DNA of 6,925 bases from Cyclobacteriaceae bacterium. Lineage in GTDB: Bacteria > Bacteroidota > Bacteroidia > Cytophagales > Cyclobacteriaceae. Where the stretch lies: positions 1 through 6,925 of the forward strand of contig JAOUKG010000137.1 of assembly GCA_029882725.1 (NCBI GenBank), given 5' to 3'. How positions within the stretch are numbered: position 1 is the stretch's first letter; each line of letters starts with the position of its first letter. The notes under the pieces are model-generated. The model did no database searches. It saw nothing but the letters and a program-made list of their open reading frames with translations, and was not told the DNA's origin. Shown here piece after piece: positions 1 to 6,750 of the stretch. A program made the translations under genes and the position numbers.

Positions 1-818
1 CATCTACTTTTAATCACGCTATACTGACAGTCCCCGTAGATAGAGATACGATATGGTTGGAATGCACTTCACAAACAAGTCCTTTTGGGTATATGGGCAC
101 ATTTACAAGTGATAGAGATGCCTTACTTATAGAAGAAAGTGGAGCTAAAATAATTCATACAAGAGTGTATGATGAAACAGATAATGTACAAGCCAGCTCA
201 TACGCTGTTTTATTAAATAAAGATGGTACAGGGGCCTTTAATTTTAATAGAATATATACAGGAATAGAAACTGAAAATGATGGTTTTTCCAGAATTGCAC
301 TTGATAGTGAAAAAGATCAAATAGATTGGTTTTATGAGAAACATAAATGGGGGAAAATACGAATTGATTCATTTTTAATTCAAAAACCACAGGGAGATAT
401 TGTGCCTTCCGGAAGTTTGCATTTAGAAGGAAAGTTAGACCATGCAGGAAAAGTATCCGGCAACCGGCTTTTTTTTCAGCCTTTTCAATTTACAAATTCT
501 TCAGAATATGATATACCTGATATTGAAAGAAAAGTGCCTATTGAAATAAGGTATGGGTTTACTCAGGTTGATACAATAAATGTGAAATTTCCCGATGAAT
601 ATGTGCCTGAAAGATTACTTGAAAATACGGAATTGATAAGTAAATTTGGCTTGTTTTCCACTGAAGTTCAAAAAGACAAAAATGCGTTTCTATTTATACG
701 TAAATTCACATTATATAAAGGAAGATACGCACCTGAAGACTATGTGGAGTTTAGGGACTTTATCAAGTTGATCCAACGTGCGGATAGAAAAAATATCGTT
801 TTTATCAATAAGACATAA
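1..818 (+). CDS. DUF3857/transglutaminase-like protein, C-terminal part (5' end outside window)
   Basis: The reading frame is open from base 3 with no stop, so this is the last 271 or so residues of a longer protein. The TTG at 57 is an internal Leu codon, not a start. The first visible residues carry a pattern I recognise from Bacteroidetes proteins with an N-terminal DUF3857 domain, a transglutaminase core and a C-terminal DUF3858-like region: FNHAILTVP, then DTIWLECTSQ, PFGYMG and DRDALLI. The His of FNH matches the catalytic His of the transglutaminase core. The acidic residue that follows is Glu (WLECT), where classic transglutaminases have Asp (LDPT). The catalytic Cys would lie upstream and cannot be checked. 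The remaining 230 or so residues look like the beta-rich C-terminal domain, with no membrane segment. Family members are usually exported or envelope proteins with no defined substrate. The frame ends TAA, closely followed by in-frame TGA. The family call is from remembered motifs. Confidence 0.8.
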   Translation, partial: STFNHAILTVPVDRDTIWLECTSQTSPFGYMGTFTSDRDALLIEESGAKIIHTRVYDETDNVQASSYAVLLNKDGTGAFNFNRIYTGIETENDGFSRIALDSEKDQIDWFYEKHKWGKIRIDSFLIQKPQGDIVPSGSLHLEGKLDHAGKVSGNRLFFQPFQFTNSSEYDIPDIERKVPIEIRYGFTQVDTINVKFPDEYVPERLLENTELISKFGLFSTEVQKDKNAFLFIRKFTLYKGRYAPEDYVEFRDFIKLIQRADRKNIVFINKT

Positions 819-978
819 TGAATAAACAGAAGTATTATAGCAAATTATAATGGTATATTATTATGGCAATAAAATGCTTCGTGTAATACATACTAAAGCT
901 GATTTATTGCTATCCATAATGATTATATTATGCCCTTCTATGTGTTTTTATCATCAGTTAAAAAAACAAACACCAATA

Positions 979-1018
979 GATTTGTCGAATAAATTTGACA
1001 AATCATCATTTATTCGAC
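979..1018. repeat. Two overlapping inverted repeats (alternative hairpins)
   Basis: Bases 984-994 are the exact reverse complement of 1008-1018, giving an 11-bp stem with a 13-base loop. Bases 979-986 are also the exact reverse complement of 997-1004, giving an 8-bp stem with a 10-base loop. The two stems share bases 984-986, so they cannot form together. The stems are AT-rich. A loose T-rich stretch follows at about 1026-1033, too far off and too interrupted for a clear intrinsic terminator. It could end the upstream transcript, be an operator, or be chance in AT-rich DNA. Confidence 0.4.
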
Positions 1019-1151
1019 TAAATTACTATTTTTAGCTAGTTATTTACTTTATTAAATGAAATATTCTATAATATAGTCTTTTTGTTATAAATTGAATTTT
1101 ATTAAAGGGAAATGATTTTATGTAAATGAATAGTAAAAAGGGTTTAATGGG

Positions 1152-1183
1152 TTTGAAGACTAATGTCACTATTATTAATTTTT
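1152..1183 (+). promoter_or_regulatory. Candidate Bacteroidetes-type promoter for the S9 peptidase gene
   Basis: TTTG at 1152-1155 matches the Bacteroidetes -33 element. After a 20-base spacer, TAatTTTt at 1176-1183 matches TAnnTTTG except for the last base. Transcription would start near 1190, giving a leader of about 90 bases. The surroundings are so AT-rich that a match of this quality is expected by chance. Confidence 0.25.
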
Positions 1184-1278
1184 ATTTTCGTCATTTATTA
1201 TTTTTTAGTTATTTTTCTTTTTAAATATTTCTCTGGTTTAACATTTTGTACATTAGTTACCTTTAAACAGCTTTATCT

Positions 1279-3285
1279 ATGAATAAATCTATTGTTATAA
1301 TATTTCTTGTACTCACGTCCTCTTTTTCGAAAGCACAGTTGTATAATGAAAAATGGACTCCGGAATACCAGATGAATTTCAAGAATATTATAAGTACAAA
1401 TATTTCTCCTGATGGTAAATATGTAGCCTATGTAGTGCGTGAAGCAGTTATCGACGGGGAACAATCTGAATACTTAACTCAAGTCTGGGTGGCTTCCACG
1501 GATGGTAATTTTAACGAGCAATATACGAGAGGTAAAATATCGAGCTATGCACCACAATTTTCACCTTATGGAACTGAAATAGCCTTTATTTCTTCAGTAG
1601 AAGACAAACCTCAGATTTTTAAAACGGGTTTGACTGATGGTAAAACAACTCAGGTTACATTTGCAAAAAATGGGGTAGATCAGTTTAAATGGGCCCCCGA
1701 CGGAAATTCAATTTATTTTATTCAGGCAGAACCTCTTACTGGTGATGAGGGAAAGCAAAAGAAAGAAAAACAAAAATTTTCTGTGGTTGCTAAAAATTTA
1801 AAATACACACATCTTTATAATGTAGACTTAAAAGCAAAAAATAAAGTTAAACAGCTCACCAATTCCGACTATAGTATTTCTTCTTTTTCAATATCTCCGG
1901 ACGGAGAAAAAATAGCCTTTAGTTTTGGCTATGATTCTACTGTGAATACAGACTATTTTGATTCGGATATAGGATTAATGTCTGTGGATAGTGGTGAAGT
2001 GAAAGTGGTAGTAAGACGTACAGGAATTGACAGGAATCCTGTATTTTCTCCCGATGGTAATTATCTGGCGTTTGAAACCACAAATGGTAAAACTGAACCT
2101 AATGGTTTGTCGGATTTGAGTTTGATCGATTTAAATAACTTTAATATTTCGGTATTGCCAAAAACACCCAACCGAAATGCTTCTATAATAGAATGGGATC
2201 CATCCGGAACCAGATTGTATTTTCAGGAAGTAGTGCGTACCTCCGGTTCCGCTTTAGTGATGGACATCACCAATAACTACAGGAATTCAAAAAAGACCAT
2301 TCAGGTTACAAGTAAGACTATTCATGTAACTGGTAAAACCATGATTACAGATCCAACCGGCACAAGCGGAGCTTTTGATTTTAGTCAAAATGGAATGATG
2401 AGTTATGTGTTTCAAAACCCTGAAACCCCTCAGGAAGTCTATGTGCAAGATTTAAAGACGGATGGGGTTTTGCAGATAAGTCATATAAACGATGATAAGT
2501 TTTTACCAGACATGGGAAAGACCGAGATTATTAAGTGGAAATCAAGAGATGGAAGGGAAATTGAGGGGTTGCTTACCTATCCTATCGGTTATAGGCCCGG
2601 TCAAAGATGTCCCATAATTCTTAATGTGCATGGTGGTGCTGCAGGTGTGTTTACGAACAGTTTTACAGGAGGAGCCTCTATCTATATGGTTCAGAGCTTT
2701 GCTGAAAATGGCTATGCAGTATTAAGACCCAACCCAAGAGGAAGTACAGGATATGGGTTGGATTTTAGATACGTTAGCTTCAAGGATTGGGGGTATGATC
2801 TGGTAAGTGGTATGGATAAAGTTATTGAAATGGGGGTGGGAGATCCCGATAATCAGTTTATGATGAGCTGGAGTTCCGGTGGATTGATGACAAGTTTTGC
2901 CGTAACTAAAACAGATAGGTTCAATGCAGCAAGTATGGGTGCAGGAATGCCGAATTTAATAAAAATGGTTTCGACTGATGAAATACAGGAAGCTCTTTCC
3001 GAAAAAATGGGAGTTGGATTTTGGTCTAATTTTGAAATGTCGGAGAAAGAGTCGCTTGTTGTAAGTATAAAGAATGTAAAAACCCCAACTCAGGTTATTC
3101 ATGGACAAAATGATATAAGTGCTCCCACTGTTCAGGGGCAGGATTATTTTGTGGCTTTAAAGATAAACGGTGTTGATACAGAGATGATCCTGTATCCGGA
3201 AATAGCTGATAACCCACAGGATATGAAAGTATTAATGGATGTGTCCGGAAGAATAATGATGTGGTTTGATAAATACAAAAAATAA
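1279..3285 (+). CDS. Secreted S9-family (prolyl oligopeptidase type) protein, catalytic His replaced
   Basis: This 668-residue protein starts with a Sec signal peptide: Asn-Lys, a hydrophobic stretch at 5-13, and likely cleavage after Ala19 (SKA|Q). Residues about 40-400 form a beta-propeller; PDG-type blade motifs are visible at 43-46, 95-98, 139-142, 206-209, 257-260, 307-310 and 369-372, which fits seven blades. The C-terminal alpha/beta-hydrolase domain (about 415-668) has HGGA at 451-454 (usually HGGP), NPRGSTGYG at 485-493, and nucleophile motif SWSSGG with Ser532 (usually GWSYGG). HGQND contains Asp612, the triad Asp. The usual YPxEGHG is here YPEIADN, so Asp644 occupies the catalytic His position and no His follows. 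The domain then ends normally (MMWFDKY), arguing against a frameshift. Active relatives cleave peptides, often dipeptides, in the periplasm. This one may be inactive or have altered chemistry. It lies 78 bp before an M14 carboxypeptidase gene on the same strand. The family call is firm; activity is uncertain. Confidence 0.92.
   Translation: MNKSIVIIFLVLTSSFSKAQLYNEKWTPEYQMNFKNIISTNISPDGKYVAYVVREAVIDGEQSEYLTQVWVASTDGNFNEQYTRGKISSYAPQFSPYGTEIAFISSVEDKPQIFKTGLTDGKTTQVTFAKNGVDQFKWAPDGNSIYFIQAEPLTGDEGKQKKEKQKFSVVAKNLKYTHLYNVDLKAKNKVKQLTNSDYSISSFSISPDGEKIAFSFGYDSTVNTDYFDSDIGLMSVDSGEVKVVVRRTGIDRNPVFSPDGNYLAFETTNGKTEPNGLSDLSLIDLNNFNISVLPKTPNRNASIIEWDPSGTRLYFQEVVRTSGSALVMDITNNYRNSKKTIQVTSKTIHVTGKTMITDPTGTSGAFDFSQNGMMSYVFQNPETPQEVYVQDLKTDGVLQISHINDDKFLPDMGKTEIIKWKSRDGREIEGLLTYPIGYRPGQRCPIILNVHGGAAGVFTNSFTGGASIYMVQSFAENGYAVLRPNPRGSTGYGLDFRYVSFKDWGYDLVSGMDKVIEMGVGDPDNQFMMSWSSGGLMTSFAVTKTDRFNAASMGAGMPNLIKMVSTDEIQEALSEKMGVGFWSNFEMSEKESLVVSIKNVKTPTQVIHGQNDISAPTVQGQDYFVALKINGVDTEMILYPEIADNPQDMKVLMDVSGRIMMWFDKYKK
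2293..2349 (+). repeat. Short degenerate 21-bp tandem repeat inside the S9 gene
   Basis: Residues 339-345 read KTIQVTS, 346-352 read KTIHVTG, and 353-357 read KTMIT, giving two and a half seven-residue copies. The DNA copies have diverged at several positions. The repeat is in frame and lies between the sixth and seventh propeller motifs, so it probably lengthens a strand or loop rather than disrupting the fold. Confidence 0.5.
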
Positions 3286-3290
3286 TTGAC

Positions 3291-3320
3291 GTAGAGACGT
3301 AGCAGGCTACGTCTCCTGCA
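3291..3320. repeat. REP-like palindrome between the S9 and M14 genes
   Basis: Bases 3294-3303 are the exact reverse complement of 3306-3315. In practice this is a 9-bp stem (GAGACGTAG/CTACGTCTC) with a CAGG loop. An alternative 5-bp pairing exists between GCAGG at 3302-3306 and CCTGC at 3315-3319. The sequence starts six bases after the S9 stop codon. GTAGAGACGT palindromes of this type are, from memory, common dispersed intergenic repeats in Bacteroidetes and cyanobacteria. No T tract follows, so it is not a standard terminator, though it could stabilise or attenuate an S9-M14 transcript. Confidence 0.6.
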
Positions 3321-3363
3321 ACACACACATATACGTACATATAAATTACACACATTTTAGGTT

Positions 3364-5166
3364 ATGAGAAATAATATTGTTGTCATTTTTTGTTCGTTTT
3401 TATTCTCAACGGCTATTGCTCAGGAACTTCTTCCTCCACCTATTCCATGGAAAGGGAAAAGTGAAAAACTGATTGCTGATGATAAAAATAATTGGATAAC
3501 ACCCACTGAACAGAATCAATTTAAACAAACTCCTGGTTATGAGGAGACTGTGAATTGGCTTCAGGATTTATGTGGACAGTCAGACCTTCTCGCTATGGTT
3601 TCTATAGGGAAAAGCCTCGAAAATAGGGATATTTGGATGGTTGTGGCTTCTACTTCGCCTGATAAAACGGTAAAGGGTATTGAGGAATCAAAGAAACCTT
3701 CCGTGTTGATTCAGGCAGGTATCCATGCCGGTGAAATTGATGGAAAAGATGCAGGAATGATGTTGTTAAGGGATATTGCCTTCGGTAAAAAAAGATCACT
3801 TATCAATTCTGTGAACCTTTTGTTTATACCCATTTTAAATGTAGATGGTCATGAACGTACCTCCGCGTACAATCGCCCCAATCAGCGAGGACCTGAAAAC
3901 ATGGGCTGGAGGACCAATTCCAAAAACCTTAATTTAAACCGTGATTATTCTAAATTGGAAACCCGGGGTATTCAGTCGGTAGTGAAGGTTATCAATGAGT
4001 TCGAACCCGTATTATATATAGATGTGCATGTTACAGATGGGGCAGATTATCAGTATGACGTTACCTACGGGTCAATAAACAGGGGAGGATACTCACCTCA
4101 TATTTCTGCCTGGTTGTCAAAGTCATTCAATCCTCAAATGAATGAAGAATTAGAGAAAATGGGGCATGTTCCCGGCCCCTTGCTACTTTCAAAAAATGAT
4201 AAAGATTTTTCTGAGGGAAATATTGATTTCTTTTTCGATCCCGGTTTTTCACATTCTTATGGTGATGTTCGGCATTTACCTACAATTTTAGTGGAGAATC
4301 ATTCATTGAAGGATTTTCGCAGAAGGGTACTTGGAACTTATGTGTTTATGGAAAAAGCATTAAAATTGGTCGCGGAAGAGCGTGCTGTCCTGATCGATAA
4401 TATACAAAAGGATAAAGGAAATGTTAATTCTGAAGTAGTTCTTTCCTGGAAGTTTACTAAAGACTCCACTGGGAATTTTATCCCATCTAATTCATTTCTA
4501 CTCAAAGGAATCTCTACTGATTACAAGAAATCAATGGTTACAAATCAGGAATATGTAAACTGGACAGGTAACAAGGAGGATATTGTAGTTTTTAATTACA
4601 AAAACAACGTGCCGGATATAACAGTAAAGAAGCCACTGGCATACTGGATTCCTGCTGCATGGACCGATGTAATTACTATTTTGGAAATGCATGGGGTAGA
4701 GATGGAGGTAATAGAAAGCCCCTCTGTCAAGTTGGTAAATATTTCAAAAATTGAGGAATATTCATTTCAGGGGCGGCCCTTTGAGGGGCATATAAAGGTA
4801 ATACCCAAGGCTATAGTGGATAGAGAAATGGAGGAAGTGTATCAAAAAGGTTCTGTAAGAATTTCGACACAACAACCGTTGGGTGATTTGGTTGTTTTAC
4901 TATTAGAACCCCAGTCGTCACAATCTTTTTTTCAATGGGGTTATTTTAATACTATTTTTAGTCGTACAGAATATATTGAGTCCTATGTTTTGGAACCCTA
5001 TATTGAAAAAATACTGAAAGAGGATGCTGAATTGAAAACTAAATTTGAAGAGTTTAAATCGGGTAACACCGGGCTTACCCCACGGGCTATTATGTCGTGG
5101 TTTTATAGTCAGTCTCCTTATTATGATTCCCGGTATTTGTTGTATCCTGTGGGAAGAGAGTATTAA
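3364..5166 (+). CDS. Secreted M14-family zinc carboxypeptidase
   Basis: This 600-residue protein has a Sec signal peptide with a hydrophobic core at about 5-18 and likely cleavage after Ala19 (AIA|Q). The M14 metallopeptidase domain covers about residues 50-340. Zinc ligands are His121 and Glu124 in HAGEIDGKD, plus His222 in DVHVTDG. Asn192-Arg193 in LNLNRDY matches the Asn-Arg pair that binds the substrate carboxylate in carboxypeptidase A relatives. Glu311 in LVENHSL matches the catalytic Glu. All key residues are therefore present and the enzyme should be active. Residues about 350-600 form a C-terminal extension of unknown function ending in RYLLYPVGREY, a tail I associate with this long M14 subgroup, so the gene appears complete. 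It probably removes C-terminal residues from, or otherwise trims, peptides in the periplasm; specificity cannot be read from the sequence. No convincing promoter lies in the 78 bp before it, so co-transcription with the S9 gene is plausible. The ATG start directly precedes the signal peptide. Confidence 0.93.
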   Translation: MRNNIVVIFCSFLFSTAIAQELLPPPIPWKGKSEKLIADDKNNWITPTEQNQFKQTPGYEETVNWLQDLCGQSDLLAMVSIGKSLENRDIWMVVASTSPDKTVKGIEESKKPSVLIQAGIHAGEIDGKDAGMMLLRDIAFGKKRSLINSVNLLFIPILNVDGHERTSAYNRPNQRGPENMGWRTNSKNLNLNRDYSKLETRGIQSVVKVINEFEPVLYIDVHVTDGADYQYDVTYGSINRGGYSPHISAWLSKSFNPQMNEELEKMGHVPGPLLLSKNDKDFSEGNIDFFFDPGFSHSYGDVRHLPTILVENHSLKDFRRRVLGTYVFMEKALKLVAEERAVLIDNIQKDKGNVNSEVVLSWKFTKDSTGNFIPSNSFLLKGISTDYKKSMVTNQEYVNWTGNKEDIVVFNYKNNVPDITVKKPLAYWIPAAWTDVITILEMHGVEMEVIESPSVKLVNISKIEEYSFQGRPFEGHIKVIPKAIVDREMEEVYQKGSVRISTQQPLGDLVVLLLEPQSSQSFFQWGYFNTIFSRTEYIESYVLEPYIEKILKEDAELKTKFEEFKSGNTGLTPRAIMSWFYSQSPYYDSRYLLYPVGREY

Positions 5167-5171
5167 GGCTG

Positions 5172-5201
5172 TTTGGTACTCCCGTTCAGAAAATATATTT
5201 A
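5172..5201 (+). promoter_or_regulatory. Candidate Bacteroidetes-type promoter for the ThuA-domain gene
   Basis: TTTG at 5172-5175, an 18-base spacer, and TAtaTTTa at 5194-5201 match the TTTG / TAnnTTTG consensus at all fixed bases except the last. Transcription would begin near 5208, leaving a leader of about 68 bases. This would make the ThuA-domain gene a separate unit from the peptidase genes. A 6-bp inverted repeat (TATCTA at 5217-5222, TAGATA at 5231-5236) lies in that leader and is too weak to interpret. Confidence 0.35.
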
Positions 5202-5275
5202 CTGTTTAAAATTATTTATCTATATTAAAATAGATATGTTCCTATATTGAATGTGGGTTATTCAAAAAATTAGTT

Positions 5276-6304
5276 ATGAAATATAAAATTATATTCTTCG
5301 TCCTTTTGGTCATGGTTTTTTTCAATAATGGGCCTTTTGAAGTGTCTATAGAAAAGGAGATAAAACCTAAAAAACAAAAAGCCCTGATTATTGACGGGGA
5401 AAACAATCACGGCGTTTGGCCAAAGACCACGATAATGATGAAAGATTTTCTGGAAAAATCGGGGTTGTTTACTGTTGATATTCAACGGACGGCTTATACG
5501 TGGCAAGGTCCTCATTATGATCCAAGTATTGGTTTGGACAATATTAAGGAGTTATTGAAATTATATCCGTTGAATAATGGGCAGAAAACTACTGCAGTAG
5601 ATGACCCTGTACCCGATCCTGATTATAGTCCGAACTTTAAAAAGTACGATGTGGTTATTTCTAATTTTGGTTGGAATGCCTCAAGCTGGCCCGAGGCTAC
5701 GAAAACGAAGTTTGAAAAATACATGATGGATGGGGGAGGATTGGTAGTAGTACATGCTGCCAACAACTCCTGGGGAGACTGGCATGCCTTTAATAAAATG
5801 ATTGGAATTGGAGGCTGGGGAGGTCGGAATGTTGAAACAGGACCTTATATCTATTATGATGAGGATGGTAACTTTCAGCGTGACCCATCAGACGGTCCTG
5901 CGGGTTCACATGGCCCGCAACATGAATATGTGATTGAAACCAGAGCACCTGAGCATCCCATAATGAAAGATTTGCCCACGGCCTGGCTACACACTAAAGA
6001 TGAGTTGTATGATCATATGCGTGGCCCTGCGGAAAATGCAACGATTTTGGCTACTGCATATTCCGATAAGGAAAATCACGGTGGTTCAGGGAGAAACGAA
6101 CCTTTATTATTGGCTATTGAATATGGAAAGGGCAGGGTTTTTCATACCGGGTTAGGGCATATGGGATATTCAATGGAGTGTGTAGGGTTTATCACCACCT
6201 TTTTACGTGGTGCTGAATGGGCCGCTACAGGAAAAGTAACCCAGGAAGTTCCTGATGATTTTCCCGGGAAGGATGCTGTGAGTATTAGGAAGTATAGGAA
6301 ATAG
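5276..6304 (+). CDS. Exported ThuA-domain (trehalose-utilization family) protein
   Basis: This 342-residue protein has a charged start (MKYK) and a hydrophobic segment at 5-16. No clear cleavage site follows, so it may be either a signal peptide or an N-terminal membrane anchor. The ThuA domain runs from about residue 35 to 320 and has a glutamine-amidotransferase-like (flavodoxin-like) fold. Visible family motifs are KALIIDGENNHGVWP (35-49), YDVVISNFGWN, GGGLVVVHAANNSW around His160, HPIMKDLP, HTKDELY with His239 to Tyr245, and GKGRVFHTGLGHM with His290 and His295. There is no nucleophilic Cys elbow, as usual for ThuA proteins. The family is named after Sinorhizobium ThuA of trehalose catabolism. 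Bacteroidetes and Planctomycetes have many exported relatives, often near sugar or glycoside genes, and their reaction is mostly undefined. No carbohydrate gene is visible in the window. Length and C-terminus look complete. The family is secure; the substrate is unknown. Confidence 0.9.
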   Translation: MKYKIIFFVLLVMVFFNNGPFEVSIEKEIKPKKQKALIIDGENNHGVWPKTTIMMKDFLEKSGLFTVDIQRTAYTWQGPHYDPSIGLDNIKELLKLYPLNNGQKTTAVDDPVPDPDYSPNFKKYDVVISNFGWNASSWPEATKTKFEKYMMDGGGLVVVHAANNSWGDWHAFNKMIGIGGWGGRNVETGPYIYYDEDGNFQRDPSDGPAGSHGPQHEYVIETRAPEHPIMKDLPTAWLHTKDELYDHMRGPAENATILATAYSDKENHGGSGRNEPLLLAIEYGKGRVFHTGLGHMGYSMECVGFITTFLRGAEWAATGKVTQEVPDDFPGKDAVSIRKYRK

Positions 6305-6399
6305 TTAATCTTTTTTTGATGAATCTGGATTTAATGCTGTTAAATTAAGAGTAAAGTAGCACTAAAATGGTGGTAATTGCCAATTCCCAGCTGTACTAT

Positions 6400-6502
6400 T
6401 GACCCTGTAAGGGTCACCCAATAATAACCCCAGGTTGTAAGCCGTCAGGCTGAAAACCCGGGGTAAATAAACGCCACAGGAATCGACCCTGTAGGGGTCG
6501 CC
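6400..6502 (+). repeat. Compound palindromic repeat, copy 1
   Basis: Three hairpins lie in a row. The first is TGACCCT/AGGGTCA with a GTA loop at 6400-6416. The second, at 6427-6464, is a 38-base imperfect hairpin: 14 of 17 positions pair, closing with ACCCC/GGGGT and tipped by AGCC-GTCA-GGCT. The third, at 6484-6500, is CGACCCT/GGGGTCG with a GTA loop and one G-T pair. The linker CCCAATAATA joins the first two. The same parts recur in reverse order and orientation at 6647-6750. The form suggests a dispersed intergenic repeat; no transposase is present. Confidence 0.7.
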
Positions 6503-6646
6503 CATTTAAACGTTTTAAGTACATCTTCCTAATCCTGGGGGTAAAGGGCAGAAAAAAGTTAATCAAACCCAATTGGGAAAATCATTTGTACAAATACTTG
6601 AACACATTGACCTCCAAAAACAGGCATTGACTACGACCGTAAATTA

Positions 6647-6750
6647 GGCGACCCCTACAGGGGCGGGGCACAGTTGATCCTTTTTCACCGCGTCTTCAGC
6701 CTAACGGCTGGCGACACGGTGTTACTATTGGGTGACCTCCCTTCGGGGGG
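6647..6750 (-). repeat. Compound palindromic repeat, copy 2, inverted
   Basis: Read on the - strand, this repeats copy 1 in the same order. Bases 6721-6737 match the reverse complement of 6412-6428 at 16 of 17 positions. The hairpin at 6686-6721 corresponds to that at 6427-6464: it has CACCG/CGGTG at its base and CAGCC-TAAC-GGCTG at its tip, with 14 of 16 positions paired including one G-T. Bases 6647-6662 are the exact reverse complement of 6487-6502. The unit ends with a short C/G stem capped by TTCG at 6737-6750, where copy 1 has its GTA-loop hairpin. Compensating changes at the stem bases, CCCC/GGGG versus ACCG/CGGT, suggest that pairing is kept while sequence drifts. Confidence 0.65.

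Larger units (their letters stand above)
819..1278. other. AT-rich intergenic region with no supported gene
   Basis: This 460-base gap separates the transglutaminase-like gene from the S9 peptidase gene. It is strongly AT-rich with many A and T runs. It holds overlapping inverted repeats at 979-1018 and a possible promoter at 1152-1183. A second, weaker promoter reading is TTTA at 1237-1240, a 17-base spacer and TAccTTTA at 1258-1265, which would leave a leader of only a few bases. A 61-codon open frame at 850-1035 has no recognisable motif and I do not regard it as a gene. No tRNA, rRNA or classical GC-rich terminator with a T tract is visible. Confidence 0.7.

Noticed and set aside
57..59. 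TTG as start codon of the first gene
   Set aside because: The frame is open to the window edge, and the residues before the TTG continue the family motif (FNHAILTVP and DTIW).
850..1035. 61-codon open frame on the + strand
   Set aside because: It lies in very AT-rich intergenic DNA, has no recognisable motif, contains the inverted repeats, and its composition is that of the spacer.
1273..1464. 63-codon open frame on the - strand
   Set aside because: It is a shadow of the N-terminal part of the S9 gene, with no motif of its own.
3095..3355. Two overlapping open frames on the - strand at the end of the S9 gene
   Set aside because: They run antisense to the conserved C-terminus of the S9 protein and the repeat; their low-complexity residues come from the CA-rich spacer.
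5270..5515. 81-codon open frame on the - strand
   Set aside because: It is antisense to the signal sequence and first strands of the ThuA-domain gene and has no independent support.
6305..6325. Intrinsic terminator after the ThuA-domain gene
   Set aside because: There is a run of Ts at 6311-6318, but no GC-rich hairpin precedes it.
6400..6750. CRISPR array
   Set aside because: The repeated units are palindromes in opposite orientations with unequal spacing, not direct repeats separated by uniform spacers, and no cas gene is present.
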